Part shown: piece after piece, positions 42,923-51,724 of the stretch
Layout: every line of letters starts with the position of its first letter
Numbering within the stretch: position 1 is the first letter of the stretch
Origin: Paracoccaceae bacterium
GTDB lineage: Bacteria > Pseudomonadota > Alphaproteobacteria > Rhodobacterales > Rhodobacteraceae
Direction of reading: 5' to 3'
DNA length: 64,000 bases
NCBI GenBank assembly: GCA_027492585.1
Contig: JAPUEK010000049.1
Coordinates: forward strand, 1-64,000
Program-made: the position numbers and the translations under genes
Notes under the pieces: model-generated
Told to the model about the DNA's origin: nothing
Database searches by the model: none
What the model saw: only the letters and a program-made list of their open reading frames with translations

Positions 42923-43420
42923 TCAGCGCAGGATCAACCGGGTGCCGGGCCGCAGGCGGCGGGCGAGCCAGAGCAGGTCGCGCGGCGCGAAAGCCACGCA
43001 GCCCGCGGTCGGGTGGCAGGGGCCGCGCCAGCGGTGCAGGAAGATCGCGGAGCCCCGGCCCGGCTCCCCGTCCGCGTTCCAGTCGGTCACGAGTACGAGG
43101 TCGTAAAGCCGGTCGGCGCGACGCAGCACTTCATGGCTGAAAGGATGGGGGGCGGTGACCGGCTGGTTATAGGCCGGATCGCGGCTGTCGTCGGACCACA
43201 GATCGCGCGGCCCGATCGGATGCGCCCAGTCGGCGGGGCGGGCCATGCGGTCCGGCCGGTAGAGCATCCCGGTGATGAGGTGCGTGCCGACAGGGCTGCC
43301 GCCGTCACCTTCGCGCTTGGCCTCTGCTGCGACGATGCCGCCGCGCCCGAGCGTGCAGGGCAGGCGGCGGTTGAGGTAAAGCGCGCCCGTCGGCGTGATG
43401 ACGAGATCGCGCAGGCTCAT
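42923..43420 (-). CDS. L,D-transpeptidase (YkuD) family protein
   Basis: A 165-aa YkuD-fold domain with the catalytic core [21 protein letters not shown]129 and C141 in the H...TAGC pattern. There is no signal peptide ([14 protein letters not shown]), and this compact family branch is found widely without a clear export signal. L,D-transpeptidases crosslink peptidoglycan or anchor lipoproteins, but for this cytosol-looking branch the substrate is not established. The ATG overlaps the ribA stop by four bases, a coupling common in Rhodobacteraceae. Confidence 0.85.
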   Translation of the reverse strand: MSLRDLVITPTGALYLNRRLPCTLGRGGIVAAEAKREGDGGSPVGTHLITGMLYRPDRMARPADWAHPIGPRDLWSDDSRDPAYNQPVTAPHPFSHEVLRRADRLYDLVLVTDWNADGEPGRGSAIFLHRWRGPCHPTAGCVAFAPRDLLWLARRLRPGTRLILR

Positions 43421-44502
43421 AGCAGATGTCCGGATTTGGCCGCCTTGGTCGCCAGATAGCCGGCGTTCTGCGGCGTCTGGCCCACCCGCAGCGGCACCCG
43501 CTCCGTCACCGCCAGACCGCAGCCCTGCAACATGGCGATCTTGCGGGGGTTGTTGGTCAGCAGGCGGACGGCGGAAAAGCCCATCTTCCGCAGGATCTCC
43601 GCCCCGATGCGGAAATCGCGCTCATCATCCTCGAAGCCGAGCCGGTGATTGGCCTCCACCGTGTCAAAGCCTTGATCCTGAAGGGAATAGGCGCGCATCT
43701 TGTTGGCAAGGCCGATGCCCCGCCCCTCCTGGTTGAGGTAGAGGAGCACGCCTTCCCCCGCCTCTCCCATCTGGGCAAGGGCGGCGCGCAACTGCGGGCC
43801 GCAGTCGCATTTCAGGCTGCCGAGCACGTCGCCGGTGAAACAGGCGGAATGGAGCCGCGCAAGGATGGGGGCGGAACGGTCGGGGCGGCCGATCTCGATG
43901 GCGTAATGCTCCGCCCCGCCATCATCGGGCCGGAAGATATGGAGCCGCCCCGCCTCTGCCGCCGCCATGGGCAGGCGGGCGGAGATGACCGGGGTGAGGG
44001 GGGCGAGGCGGCTCAAGCCGTCGCAATCGGCGAGGGTCAGCAGCGTCAGGCCATGGGCGGCGGCGAAGGGCAGGGCGTCCGCGACAGGGGCCAGCAGCAT
44101 CGCGGGCAGAAGTTGCGCGGATTTGGCAAGGGCAAGCGCGGCCCGGTGGCAACCCGCCTCCCCCTCCCGCCGGGAGGGCAGCGGGCCTTTCATCGGCACC
44201 CGCAGGTCGTCGGCGGGGTCCGCGACCGCGCGCAGCCAGCCGATGTCGGCCCGGTCCGGCACCACGATCCGCGCCAGATCGCCGTCATAGGCGCGGGCCT
44301 TCAGCGTTTCCGCCCGTCTCTGGGTCAGCGCGAGGTCGAGCGGGCCGAGGCCCCGCAGCGCGGCGAGACGGTCCGGCTCCAGCACCTCCACCGAAAGGGC
44401 GAGCATGGCGCTTCCCGCGCCGGCTAGCACGACCGGCAGCCCCAGCCGCAGATCGCTGCGCGCGCGGGCGAGTTTCTCGGGCAGGGTCGGGGCAAAGCTC
44501 AT
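43417..44502 (-). CDS. GTP cyclohydrolase II (RibA) with N-terminal extension
   Basis: A 361-aa protein. The C-terminal 200 residues are GTP cyclohydrolase II, opening the riboflavin pathway. The zinc cysteines are in [20 protein letters not shown], and the GTP site in [18 protein letters not shown]. The N-terminal 160 residues vaguely resemble a DHBP-synthase half but lack its metal motifs, so that activity is probably absent. I chose the ATG at 44502, where GAGGAG precedes. It is divergent from the response regulator across 175 bp and coupled to the L,D-transpeptidase gene. Confidence 0.92.
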   Translation of the reverse strand: MSFAPTLPEKLARARSDLRLGLPVVLAGAGSAMLALSVEVLEPDRLAALRGLGPLDLALTQRRAETLKARAYDGDLARIVVPDRADIGWLRAVADPADDLRVPMKGPLPSRREGEAGCHRAALALAKSAQLLPAMLLAPVADALPFAAAHGLTLLTLADCDGLSRLAPLTPVISARLPMAAAEAGRLHIFRPDDGGAEHYAIEIGRPDRSAPILARLHSACFTGDVLGSLKCDCGPQLRAALAQMGEAGEGVLLYLNQEGRGIGLANKMRAYSLQDQGFDTVEANHRLGFEDDERDFRIGAEILRKMGFSAVRLLTNNPRKIAMLQGCGLAVTERVPLRVGQTPQNAGYLATKAAKSGHLL

Positions 44503-44677
44503 CGCGGTCTCCTCGGCCCTAGATAGTCGGCGGGTGACGGAATTGAAACAAACTTGGCCCCGGCGACACGACCGCGTGAGAGTATTGTTGCATATCTTGC
44601 CGGAAAGGTGAGCCGGGCGCATTTCTGGCGGCGAGGGTGCTGGCCCATGGGGCAGCCCGATGTGAAGGAGGCCGGGA

Positions 44678-45364
44678 ATGGCGACGTTGCGGAAAATCCT
44701 GCTGGTGGACGACGACGACGATCTGCGCGAGGCGCTGAGCGAACAACTGGTGATGACCGAGGATTTCGATGTCTTCGAAGGCCGCACCGGCGCCGAAGGC
44801 ATGGAGAAGGTCAAGGCCGGGCTCTACGACCTTGTGATCCTCGACGTGGGCCTGCCCGATACCGACGGGCGCGAACTGTGCCGGCGGATGCGGAAGGCCG
44901 GGGTGAAATGCCCTGTCCTGATGCTCACGGGCCATGATTCCGACAGCGACACCATTCTGGGGCTCGATGCCGGGGCGAATGACTATGTGACCAAGCCCTT
45001 CAAGTTCCCGGTGCTTCTGGCCCGTATCCGCGCCCAGTTGCGCCAGCACGAGCAATCCGAGGATGCGGTCTTCCAGCTTGGCCCTTACACCTTCAAGCCC
45101 GCGCAGAAGGTGCTGGTCGATGCCAAGGACAAGAAGATCCGCCTGACGGAGAAAGAGACGAACATCCTGAAGTTCCTCTATCGGGCGCAGACAGGGGTGG
45201 TGGCGCGCGACGTGCTGCTGCACGAGGTCTGGGGCTACAATGCCGGGGTGACGACGCATACGCTCGAAACCCACATCTACAGGCTGCGCCAGAAGATCGA
45301 GAGCGATCCGTCCAACGCGCGTCTGCTGGTCACGGAAAGCGGTGGCTACAAGCTTGTTGCGTAG
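44678..45364 (+). CDS. OmpR/PhoB-family response regulator (CenR-like)
   Basis: A 228-aa two-domain regulator. The receiver domain has the acidic pocket DDDDD (11-15), phospho-acceptor D56 (LVILDVGLP), T84 and K106. The winged-helix DNA-binding domain spans about 131-226 ([32 protein letters not shown]). No kinase gene adjoins. The sequence closely fits the orphan regulator of R. sphaeroides known, as I recall, as CenR (RSP_0847), an essential envelope and division regulator; I leave the symbol open. GGAGG precedes the ATG. An sRNA-like unit follows its stop, as at the R. sphaeroides locus. Confidence 0.9.
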   Translation: MATLRKILLVDDDDDLREALSEQLVMTEDFDVFEGRTGAEGMEKVKAGLYDLVILDVGLPDTDGRELCRRMRKAGVKCPVLMLTGHDSDSDTILGLDAGANDYVTKPFKFPVLLARIRAQLRQHEQSEDAVFQLGPYTFKPAQKVLVDAKDKKIRLTEKETNILKFLYRAQTGVVARDVLLHEVWGYNAGVTTHTLETHIYRLRQKIESDPSNARLLVTESGGYKLVA

Positions 45365-45396
45365 GGCGCAAAAATATCCGGCGAATGGCCTTATTG

Positions 45397-45419
45397 TTGA
45401 CCGATTCGCTCCCTAGATA
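45397..45419 (+). promoter_or_regulatory. Possible RpoH-type promoter of the SorX-like sRNA
   Basis: TTGTTGACC around 45394-45402 and CCCTAGATAA at 45411-45420, separated by about a dozen bases, look more like a heat-shock-sigma promoter than a sigma-70 promoter. It is placed 32-56 bp behind the response-regulator stop. An RpoHI/RpoHII-driven start here is what is reported for SorX in R. sphaeroides. Confidence 0.4.
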
Positions 45420-45424
45420 AGGTT

Positions 45425-45525
45425 CATGCGGGGGCGCCCGCAGCCAGTTCCCCTTGCCGTGTCGGGGTCATGACACGGCACCTCCCTGTTGGACCTGGCC
45501 GGGCCTTGCGCCCGGCCTCTTTTTT
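45425..45525 (+). ncRNA. SorX-like 3'-UTR sRNA
   Basis: About 100 nt between the response-regulator gene and the convergent MFS gene. It folds as hairpin 1 (TGCGGG/CCCGCA, 45427-45442), hairpin 2 (GCCGTGTC/GACACGGC, 45456-45479), an unpaired pyrimidine-rich segment ACCTCCCTGTTGGA (45480-45493), and a Rho-independent terminator (GGCCGGGC/GCCCGGCC plus T-tract, 45497-45525). In R. sphaeroides the sRNA SorX comes from the 3' UTR of this type of OmpR-family gene and protects against singlet oxygen. The 5' end is approximate. The CUCCCU segment is a likely target-binding or anti-Shine-Dalgarno site. Confidence 0.65.
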
Positions 45526-46769
45526 CAGCGCAGCCGCAGGCGGAAGGCGGAATAGACCAGCAGGAGAACGGCGCCCGCGCAGGCGAGCGCATAGGGCAGA
45601 TGCAGCGCCTGATCGCCCAACGGGGCGGCAAGGGCCACCACCGCACCGCCGCAGAAGGCCCCGAGCGGATTGGTCCCGGTGCCGAAGAAGCGGTAGGCCG
45701 AGTTGACCCGGCCAAGCAGCGGCGCCGGGATGTGGCGCTGCCGGAAGCTGACCGTGGCGATGTTCCAGAGGAGTGCCGTGAAGGATTCCAGCGTCAGCGC
45801 CACGACGGTCAGCCAGACCGAGGAGCTGACCGCCAGCACGAGGCAGGAGGTCGCAAAGCCGCCGATCCCCACGAAAAGCGCCGCCGTCGCGCCGATCCGC
45901 CGGATGAGCGCCGGGCCGAAGAGGCTCCCCGCGAGCCCGCCCGCGGCCAAAACCGACAGCATCAGCCCGTAGCCCGTCGCATCGAGCCCGAGGATCCGCT
46001 GGCCGTAAAGCACCAGAATGGCCCAGGTCATGCTGGCGAGGAAGTTGAACGCGCCGAGCACGAAGGCAAGCCGGCGCAAGGTGCCATGCCGCCAGAGCCA
46101 GACCACCCCCTCCTTCAGCGCCGGCCAGAAGGATTGCGCCGCGCCGCGCGGCATCGGCCCGAGCCGGATCGCCGCGATCAGGGCGAGGGCAGCGGCCAGC
46201 ATCGCTGCCTGAAACCCGAAGGGCAGGGCGATGGACAGCCCGATCAGCAGCCCGGCCAGCGGCGGGCCGAGGAACTGGCCGCCGAGTTGCTCGGTGGTCC
46301 AGATCAGGCCGTTGGCCTTCTCCAGCCGTTCGGTGCCGATGGCCTGTGGCAGGATCGCCTGCCCGGTGTTGTCGCGCAGCACCTCAGCCATGCCGAGGGC
46401 GAAGGTCAAAGCGATCAGCAGACCGATGCCGCCGACCCCCTCCAGCACCACCGCCACGAGGCAGAGCGCAAGCATAAGCCGAAGCCCGTCGCACAGCAGG
46501 ATGAGCTTGCGGCGGTCGAAGCGGTCGGTAAGCACGCCGGCGGGAAGGGAAAACACCAGCCAGGGCAGTTGCCGGGCCGTGGCGACGAGGCCGATCAGAA
46601 ACGGGTCCCGGGTGATCAGCGTTGCGGCCCAGGGCAGGGCGACTGCGAGAATACCGTCGCCGAGGTTGGTAAAGGCGGAGGCCCCGAACAGGAAACCGAA
46701 ATTGCGGTTGCGCCAAAGCGGGGCGGGGGATTGACCGGCCTCAGGCCCGGTCGGCGGGATCGTCTTCAT
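45525..46769 (-). CDS. MFS transporter (EntS/MFS_3-like exporter)
   Basis: A 414-aa, 12-helix major facilitator. Motif A between helices 2 and 3 is AGVLTDRFDRRKLILL, and MAEVLRDNTGQAILPQ is the central helix 4-5 signature of MFS_3/EntS-type exporters. It probably exports a siderophore, drug or metabolite. I chose the ATG at 46769 (AGGA eight bases upstream), since the longer frame uses TTG and runs into the sRNA-rich upstream region. Its stop touches the terminator of one sRNA-like unit, and the second unit lies behind its start. Confidence 0.88.
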   Translation of the reverse strand: MKTIPPTGPEAGQSPAPLWRNRNFGFLFGASAFTNLGDGILAVALPWAATLITRDPFLIGLVATARQLPWLVFSLPAGVLTDRFDRRKLILLCDGLRLMLALCLVAVVLEGVGGIGLLIALTFALGMAEVLRDNTGQAILPQAIGTERLEKANGLIWTTEQLGGQFLGPPLAGLLIGLSIALPFGFQAAMLAAALALIAAIRLGPMPRGAAQSFWPALKEGVVWLWRHGTLRRLAFVLGAFNFLASMTWAILVLYGQRILGLDATGYGLMLSVLAAGGLAGSLFGPALIRRIGATAALFVGIGGFATSCLVLAVSSSVWLTVVALTLESFTALLWNIATVSFRQRHIPAPLLGRVNSAYRFFGTGTNPLGAFCGGAVVALAAPLGDQALHLPYALACAGAVLLLVYSAFRLRLR

Positions 46770-46889
46770 GGGCCGATCCTTGCCGATCCCCGACACAGGG
46801 TCAACCTGTGGCCGAAAAGCGATGATTGCAGGCAAATACAGGGGATTTTGCCGGAAATGCAGGCGGAGAGCCGGTTTTCGTGCTATCTG

Positions 46890-46941
46890 TTCTGAACCTC
46901 CCTGTTGGAACTGGCCCGGCGCTTCGTCGGGCTTTTCTTTT
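46890..46941 (+). ncRNA. Second SorX-like sRNA core with terminator
   Basis: The segment ACCTCCCTGTTGGA, an A for C, then CTGGCC (46896-46916) matches the SorX-like unit at 45480-45500 in 20 of 21 positions. A terminator follows directly (GCCCGGC, GCTTC loop, GTCGGGC, then TTTTCTTTT; 46914-46941). No plus-strand gene precedes it, because the MFS gene reads the other way, so the terminator implies a separate short transcript. The promoter is unclear; TATCTG at 46884-46889 could be a -10. It may start further upstream. Confidence 0.55.
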
Positions 46942-47101
46942 GCGGACAGCGCGGCGATAGCTTCCGAAAGCTCTGGCCTTCCGAAAGCTCTGGCATCGCC
47001 CCCGGCGCGCGTCTAGGTTTCAGGCCTGCGCCGATACGGCGCGCCCGTTAGGGACCCCGCTTCCGCGCTTCCGAGTCACGCGCCCTGCCACGAGGTTTGC
47101 C

Positions 47102-47890
47102 ATGCCCTTCACTCTCGCCACCTGGAACATCAACTCCGTCCGCCTGCGCGAGGGGCTGGTCGCCAGGCTCATGGCCGAGGAAGCGCCGGATGTGCTCTGC
47201 TTGCAGGAATGCAAGAGCCCGGTGGACATGATCCCGATGGAGCAGTTCCGGGCGCTCGGCTATACCCACATGGTCGCACGGGGCCAGAAGGGCTACAACG
47301 GCGTGGCGATCCTGTCGAAGCTGCCGATCACCGATGCGGGCGACCGCGATTATGCCAGCCTCGGCCATGCCCGCCATGTCGCGGCGCGGATGGAAAACGG
47401 GGTGGTCATCCACAATTGCTATGTCCCCGCCGGGGGCGACATTCCCGACCGCGAGCAGAATGTGAAATTCGGCCAGAAGCTCGATTTCCTGACCGAGATG
47501 CGCGACGCCTTCCGGGCGGACAGGCCGCAGAAGTCGATCCTCGTCGGCGATCTGAACATCGCCCCGCGCGAGGATGATGTGTGGAACCACAAGGCGCTTC
47601 TGAAGATCGTCAGCCACACGCCCATCGAGGTGGAGCATTTCACCGCCGCGCAGGAGGCGGGTTCCTGGGTCGATGTGACCCGCAAGGATATTCCCGCAGG
47701 CCTGCTCTATTCCTGGTGGTCCTACCGCAGCCCGGACTGGGACAGCGCCGACAAGGGCCGCCGGCTCGATCATGTCTGGGCGACGCCGGATATCGCCGGG
47801 GCCGCGCATGGCAGCCGGGTGCTGCGGGCGGTGCGGGGCTGGGACCAGCCCTCGGACCATGCGCCGGTTTTTGCGACGTTTGATCTCTGA
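47102..47890 (+). CDS. Exodeoxyribonuclease III
   Basis: A 262-aa ExoIII/APE-type AP endonuclease of base excision repair. The catalytic residues are visible: N in TWNINSVRLR, E in LQECKSP, D and N in VGDLNIAP, D in GRRLDHVWATPD and the D-H pair in WDQPSDHAPVFA. It has the usual family length. GAGG precedes the ATG at 47102. A lipoprotein gene follows at once (1 bp), so the two are probably co-transcribed. It lies behind the second sRNA-like unit. Confidence 0.95.
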   Translation: MPFTLATWNINSVRLREGLVARLMAEEAPDVLCLQECKSPVDMIPMEQFRALGYTHMVARGQKGYNGVAILSKLPITDAGDRDYASLGHARHVAARMENGVVIHNCYVPAGGDIPDREQNVKFGQKLDFLTEMRDAFRADRPQKSILVGDLNIAPREDDVWNHKALLKIVSHTPIEVEHFTAAQEAGSWVDVTRKDIPAGLLYSWWSYRSPDWDSADKGRRLDHVWATPDIAGAAHGSRVLRAVRGWDQPSDHAPVFATFDL

Positions 47891-47891
47891 G

Positions 47892-48296
47892 ATGGCGATG
47901 CGCGCCGTTGCGCGCCTCGCCCTGCTGCTGGTGCTGGCCGCCTGTGTCGAAAGCGGCCCGCCCCCCGTGGCGAAACCAGAGGCGAAGGTGCGAGCCACGA
48001 CAGAGCTTTCCGGTACGGCGCGAAGCACGGGGAGTCCCGCCAACCCGCGCATCCGCTATGCCGGAGGCGACGGTTCCAGCCTTGCCAGGGCGATCGTGAT
48101 CGAGGGCGCGGCTGGCGAAGCGGATGGGGTCCAGTCGGAATATGACTGGATCGCCATGAACCTGCCCGGCTGGAAGCCCGCCTCCCAGGCCCTGCTGCAA
48201 AACGGCGGGCGCGTGTATGATCTGCTGACACTGCACAAATCCGGGGCAACGCGGCAGGTCTGTTTCGACATCACCGGCTTTTTCGGCCGTTTCTAG
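47892..48296 (+). CDS. Small lipoprotein, unknown function
   Basis: A 134-aa lipoprotein: signal MAMRAVARLALLLVLAAC with lipobox LAAC (Cys18), a proline/lysine-rich linker, then a domain of about 85 residues beginning RIRYAGGDGSSLARAIVIEG, containing the aromatic-rich EYDWIAMNLPGWKPASQALL and ending CFDITGFFGRF. Repeated small hydrophobic strands suggest a beta fold. I recognise no named family. It follows xth by one base without a strong ribosome site of its own. A family-A repeat lies behind it. Confidence 0.75.
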   Translation: MAMRAVARLALLLVLAACVESGPPPVAKPEAKVRATTELSGTARSTGSPANPRIRYAGGDGSSLARAIVIEGAAGEADGVQSEYDWIAMNLPGWKPASQALLQNGGRVYDLLTLHKSGATRQVCFDITGFFGRF

Positions 48297-48356
48297 GGCG
48301 AGTCATCCCCTAGGTCATCCTCCAGGCCGGAGACAGGCCACAATTGCGGGCCTCCC

Positions 48357-48416
48357 CCTTCTTCTCTTCCCAAATATCCTGCGGGGAGGTCCGGAGGGGT
48401 GCAAAACCCCTCCGGG
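48357..48416. repeat. Family-A palindromic repeat, subtype II, inverted
   Basis: Reverse complement of the usual order: CCTTCTTCTCTTCC, AAATATCCTGCGGGGAGGTC, then CCGGAGGGG/CCCCTCCGG around TGCAAAA. It lies between the convergent lipoprotein and GT2 genes, 61 and 37 bp from their stops. Confidence 0.8.
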
Positions 48417-48452
48417 GCGTGGCGGAGGGCACCTTCGATCCCCGATCCGCCG

Positions 48453-49274
48453 CTACCGCCCCCGCGTCCAGCCGGAGCCGCGTTTCAGCCGCACCGCCAG
48501 CGACACCGCCGCATAGGTCGCAAAGCCCGGTGGATCGGCAAGCGCCAGCCCCAGCAGCGCCCCCTTGCCGAGCGGAGCCTTCCCCTCCCGCGCCAGCAGG
48601 CCGGGATGGAGCCGGTCGATCTCCGCCACCCCGGCATCCTGCCGCCGCCGTACGCGGGTCAGGGCGGCGAAGCCCTCGATCATCGGCCAGTCGTAAAGGT
48701 CGGGCGTCTGAACCCGCTCCTGCGGCAGGAATTGCAGCCGCACGAAGGTATCGTCCGAGATGATCGCCGGAAACGCCCCCCATCTTTCCCGCCCCGCCCG
48801 GTTCACGGCAAAAAGCCCGTAGCCGGGTGCCACGGAGCGGGCAAAGGGCAGGCGCTGCCAGAAGCGGGCATAGGCGCGGGTCACGGCACTTTTCGCGGGG
48901 GGTATTCGGGCGGTGGCGGAGGCATAGAGCGGCGCCTCCCCCGCCAGCGCGCCGACCAGTCCCGCCATCACACCGGGCGAGACGATCACATCGGCGTCGA
49001 GATAGGCGCGCAGGTCCCCCGACGCTGCCGCATCCCCGGCGTTGAGCGCCATGGGTTTGCCGCCCTCGGCAAGATCCAGCACCCGGAACCCCCAGCCCGC
49101 CGCCCTTGCAGCGCCCGCCATCGCCATCGCCCGCGCCGCCGTCGCATCGCGGCAACCGTTGGCCACCACCACCGCCTCCGCCCCGCCCGGCACGGGGCGG
49201 GAGGCGAGAAGAGCCGTCAGACAGGGGCCGATATAGGCCTCTTCGTTGGAGGCGGGGATGATGACGCTCAGCAT
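48453..49274 (-). CDS. Family 2 glycosyltransferase
   Basis: A 273-aa GT-A-fold transferase: MLSVIIPASNEEAYIGPCL at the N terminus, VVANGCRDATAARAMAM, the D-x-D metal site in LRAYLDADVIVSPG and SDDTFVRLQFLPQ carrying the usual acidic catalytic pair. There are no long membrane helices, but a hydrophobic C-terminal stretch (GALLGLALADPPGFATYAAVSLA) may associate with the membrane. It overlaps the upstream SGNH/glycosidase gene by seven bases, so the two products are made together. The acceptor is unknown; an exopolysaccharide or a glycolipid is likely. Confidence 0.85.
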   Translation of the reverse strand: MLSVIIPASNEEAYIGPCLTALLASRPVPGGAEAVVVANGCRDATAARAMAMAGAARAAGWGFRVLDLAEGGKPMALNAGDAAASGDLRAYLDADVIVSPGVMAGLVGALAGEAPLYASATARIPPAKSAVTRAYARFWQRLPFARSVAPGYGLFAVNRAGRERWGAFPAIISDDTFVRLQFLPQERVQTPDLYDWPMIEGFAALTRVRRRQDAGVAEIDRLHPGLLAREGKAPLGKGALLGLALADPPGFATYAAVSLAVRLKRGSGWTRGR

Positions 49275-51724
49275 CCCGCGCAGCCCTTGGCGAGTGCCTG
49301 CCAGCGGGGGTTGTCGTCCTGCAAATGCCGCAGCGCCCCCCAGCTTCCCCATTTCCCCGGCCGGTAGACATCGACGAAGGCATTGAACGGCTCCGGCGAC
49401 AGAAGCCGCCATCCCGCCAGCAGTTCCCCGTAAAGATCGCCCATCTCGGGGGAATAGTTCAGCCGGGTGAAGAAGTCGGTCAGCGCCGCATCCTCCATCT
49501 GCGCGCCATAGCCGACGACATGGCTGCCGCCTTCATACATCATCAGCCGCAGCCCCCGGTTGGCGGCGATGGTGGCGTGATAGGGCAGGGTCTCGGCCAG
49601 AACCGCGGTCAGGCTGTCGGTCGGATCGCCGGAAACCGAACCGTCGCGCAGCTCCTGCGCCGCAAGCCGGATGGCGAGGTCATAGCGCTTTGCCGGATCG
49701 CCCGCCGCCGCCGTCTCCGACCGGGCGAGCCAGTCCTTCACCAGAGCCGCCTTGCCGTCGGAGCCGAGCATGGCGCTGAAATAGCCGGTCACCGCATAGG
49801 CGTCGAAGCTTCCGGCGGGCGGATCGCGTCCCTCCGCCACGACGAGCGGCGCGTCGAGGATCTGTTCCTCCAGCCCCGGCCAGCCGGTCTGGGTGGCGAC
49901 GATCCGCACCAGCCGGTGGGGATCATCGGCAAAGACCTTCGACCAGATCGCCATGACCTCGGCGGCGCGCAGGGCGTAGAACTGCACCCATGTCTGGTCC
50001 TGCCCCCAGCGGGCCTTTCCCTGTTCCTCCGCCCAGCGGGCCTGGGTGAATTGCCAGTTCCAGACCTCGTTGGAATATTCGACCTGCGCCACCCGCCCGC
50101 GCTCCAGCCCGTCATGGGCGAGGCGGGCCATGTCCTCCACCAATGCGTCCTCGGCAAGATGGGGCAGGGTGAACCACGGGTCGGCGTCCAGCTCGTTGGC
50201 AAGCGCCACCATCACCTCCATCGGCACGCCGAGCCGCGCCCAGGTGTAGTCGCCGGGCTTCGGGCGGTCGGCGGCGCGGGCGAGGGGGCTGTCATTGGTC
50301 GCCATCCAGTCCATGAAGCGGATCGCCTTCACCCCGCGCAGCCGCGCCAGCCAGTCGGGGTTGAAGATCGCCCCCTCGGCAAGCGCCTCGGTCCGGTCCT
50401 CGCGCACCACCACGATATGCCGGATCGGATCTGCCGGGTCGATGGCGGTCAGGGTCAGGATCACCGCCCCTTCGCCCGGCGTGTAGTCGAAGAGCAGCCG
50501 CCCCGGCACCGCTTCGGCCACCTGCACCCGGCCGGAGATTTCAAGCGTGCCATTGCCCTCGTAGGTCAGCAGGTAGCGCCCGGCGACGCCGCCTGCCGCC
50601 TCCGGCAGATCGGTGAGGATCAGCGTTGCGATCCCCGACAGCTCCGGCGGCAGCGCCTTCGGCCAGCCCTCGGCATCGAGATAGCCCTTGGCTGCAAGGT
50701 CATCATGCCCCCAGCCGCCCCATTTGCCGGGCAGATGTCCGACCCAGGGCCGCGCCGTCTTCATCACATCGAGAAAGGGTTGCTGCACCGACCAGTCATT
50801 CACCCCAGCCAGCCCGACCGCGAGATTGGGATTGGTGACGGGGGCAAAGATCGGCACCGGCGGTGGGACGGGTTTCGGCGGCTCCGGGGCGATGGCGGCC
50901 TGCGTTTCCGTCACGGGGGCCACGGCCACGGGGGCGGGTTCGTAGCCGGAGACCGCCGCGAAGGCGATCTTCTGGAAGGCGCGCGCCTGATCTTCGCCGA
51001 TCACCGCATCGCGGCTGGTCCAGGCGCGGGTCAGCTTCGCCGGCAAGCCCTCCGGGCTTTTGCCGCTGATCGCCGCCGCATGGACCATGGCGAGGAAATA
51101 GAGCCCCTTGCCGTTCGGGTGGATGTCATCCGCAAAGACATCGCGGAGCGAGGTCAGCCCCGGCACCTCTCCCGCCGCGATCGCATCGTCGAGCCGCGCC
51201 ATGGCCTGCCCGCCGGGGATCACCTGCACCGCCACGCCGGATTTCGCCGCAGCCTCCGCTGCCACCTTTTCCCAAAGCGGAAGATCCTGCACCAGCCGCT
51301 CCCGCCAGGGCAGGCCGGCTTGCGGGTCGCCCTCGATCACCGTGCCGGGGCCGGAGGCGAGGCTCGGCCAGGTCTCGAAGAGATAGACGCGCAGATCGGG
51401 CCGCGCTTCGGCGCCGAGGCTGGCAAAGGCCGCGATCCGCCCTGCCGTGTCGGACCATTCGACCGGCCCGGCAATGGGCTGCGCCTCGGTCAGGATCAGC
51501 ACATCCGCCGCCCCTGCCGCCAGCCGCGCGCGGGCATCGACGCCCTCGGCCTCGGCGGAATGGTCCCAGTTGTAGGCCAGCGTCGCGCCGTTGATCACCT
51601 GCGCCTCGACAGAGGTCGGCTCTCCCATCTGCTTCAGCGCCGACTGGACGAGCGGCGGCAGGTCGGGGCCGATCAGGCTGTGTCCGACGAAGAGGATCTC
51701 CGCCAGAAGGGAAAACACCGACAT
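49268..51724 (-). CDS. Two-domain SGNH hydrolase - glycoside hydrolase-like protein
   Basis: An 818-aa fusion. Residues 1-270 are an SGNH/GDSL-type hydrolase: ILFVGHSLIG (nucleophile S16), DVLILTEAQPIAG and DDIHPNGKGLYF (Asp-His). A proline-rich linker (PPKPVPPPVPIFAPV) leads to a C-terminal TIM-barrel-like domain with VEYSNEVWNWQF and LMMYEGGSHVVG, which look like the acid/base and nucleophile glutamates of a GH-A clan enzyme. The start has GGAG eight bases upstream but no signal peptide. It is coupled to the GT2 gene, and I infer deacylation plus cleavage of an exopolysaccharide. Homologues are often labelled cellulose-binding protein. Confidence 0.75.
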   Translation of the reverse strand: MSVFSLLAEILFVGHSLIGPDLPPLVQSALKQMGEPTSVEAQVINGATLAYNWDHSAEAEGVDARARLAAGAADVLILTEAQPIAGPVEWSDTAGRIAAFASLGAEARPDLRVYLFETWPSLASGPGTVIEGDPQAGLPWRERLVQDLPLWEKVAAEAAAKSGVAVQVIPGGQAMARLDDAIAAGEVPGLTSLRDVFADDIHPNGKGLYFLAMVHAAAISGKSPEGLPAKLTRAWTSRDAVIGEDQARAFQKIAFAAVSGYEPAPVAVAPVTETQAAIAPEPPKPVPPPVPIFAPVTNPNLAVGLAGVNDWSVQQPFLDVMKTARPWVGHLPGKWGGWGHDDLAAKGYLDAEGWPKALPPELSGIATLILTDLPEAAGGVAGRYLLTYEGNGTLEISGRVQVAEAVPGRLLFDYTPGEGAVILTLTAIDPADPIRHIVVVREDRTEALAEGAIFNPDWLARLRGVKAIRFMDWMATNDSPLARAADRPKPGDYTWARLGVPMEVMVALANELDADPWFTLPHLAEDALVEDMARLAHDGLERGRVAQVEYSNEVWNWQFTQARWAEEQGKARWGQDQTWVQFYALRAAEVMAIWSKVFADDPHRLVRIVATQTGWPGLEEQILDAPLVVAEGRDPPAGSFDAYAVTGYFSAMLGSDGKAALVKDWLARSETAAAGDPAKRYDLAIRLAAQELRDGSVSGDPTDSLTAVLAETLPYHATIAANRGLRLMMYEGGSHVVGYGAQMEDAALTDFFTRLNYSPEMGDLYGELLAGWRLLSPEPFNAFVDVYRPGKWGSWGALRHLQDDNPRWQALAKGCAGC

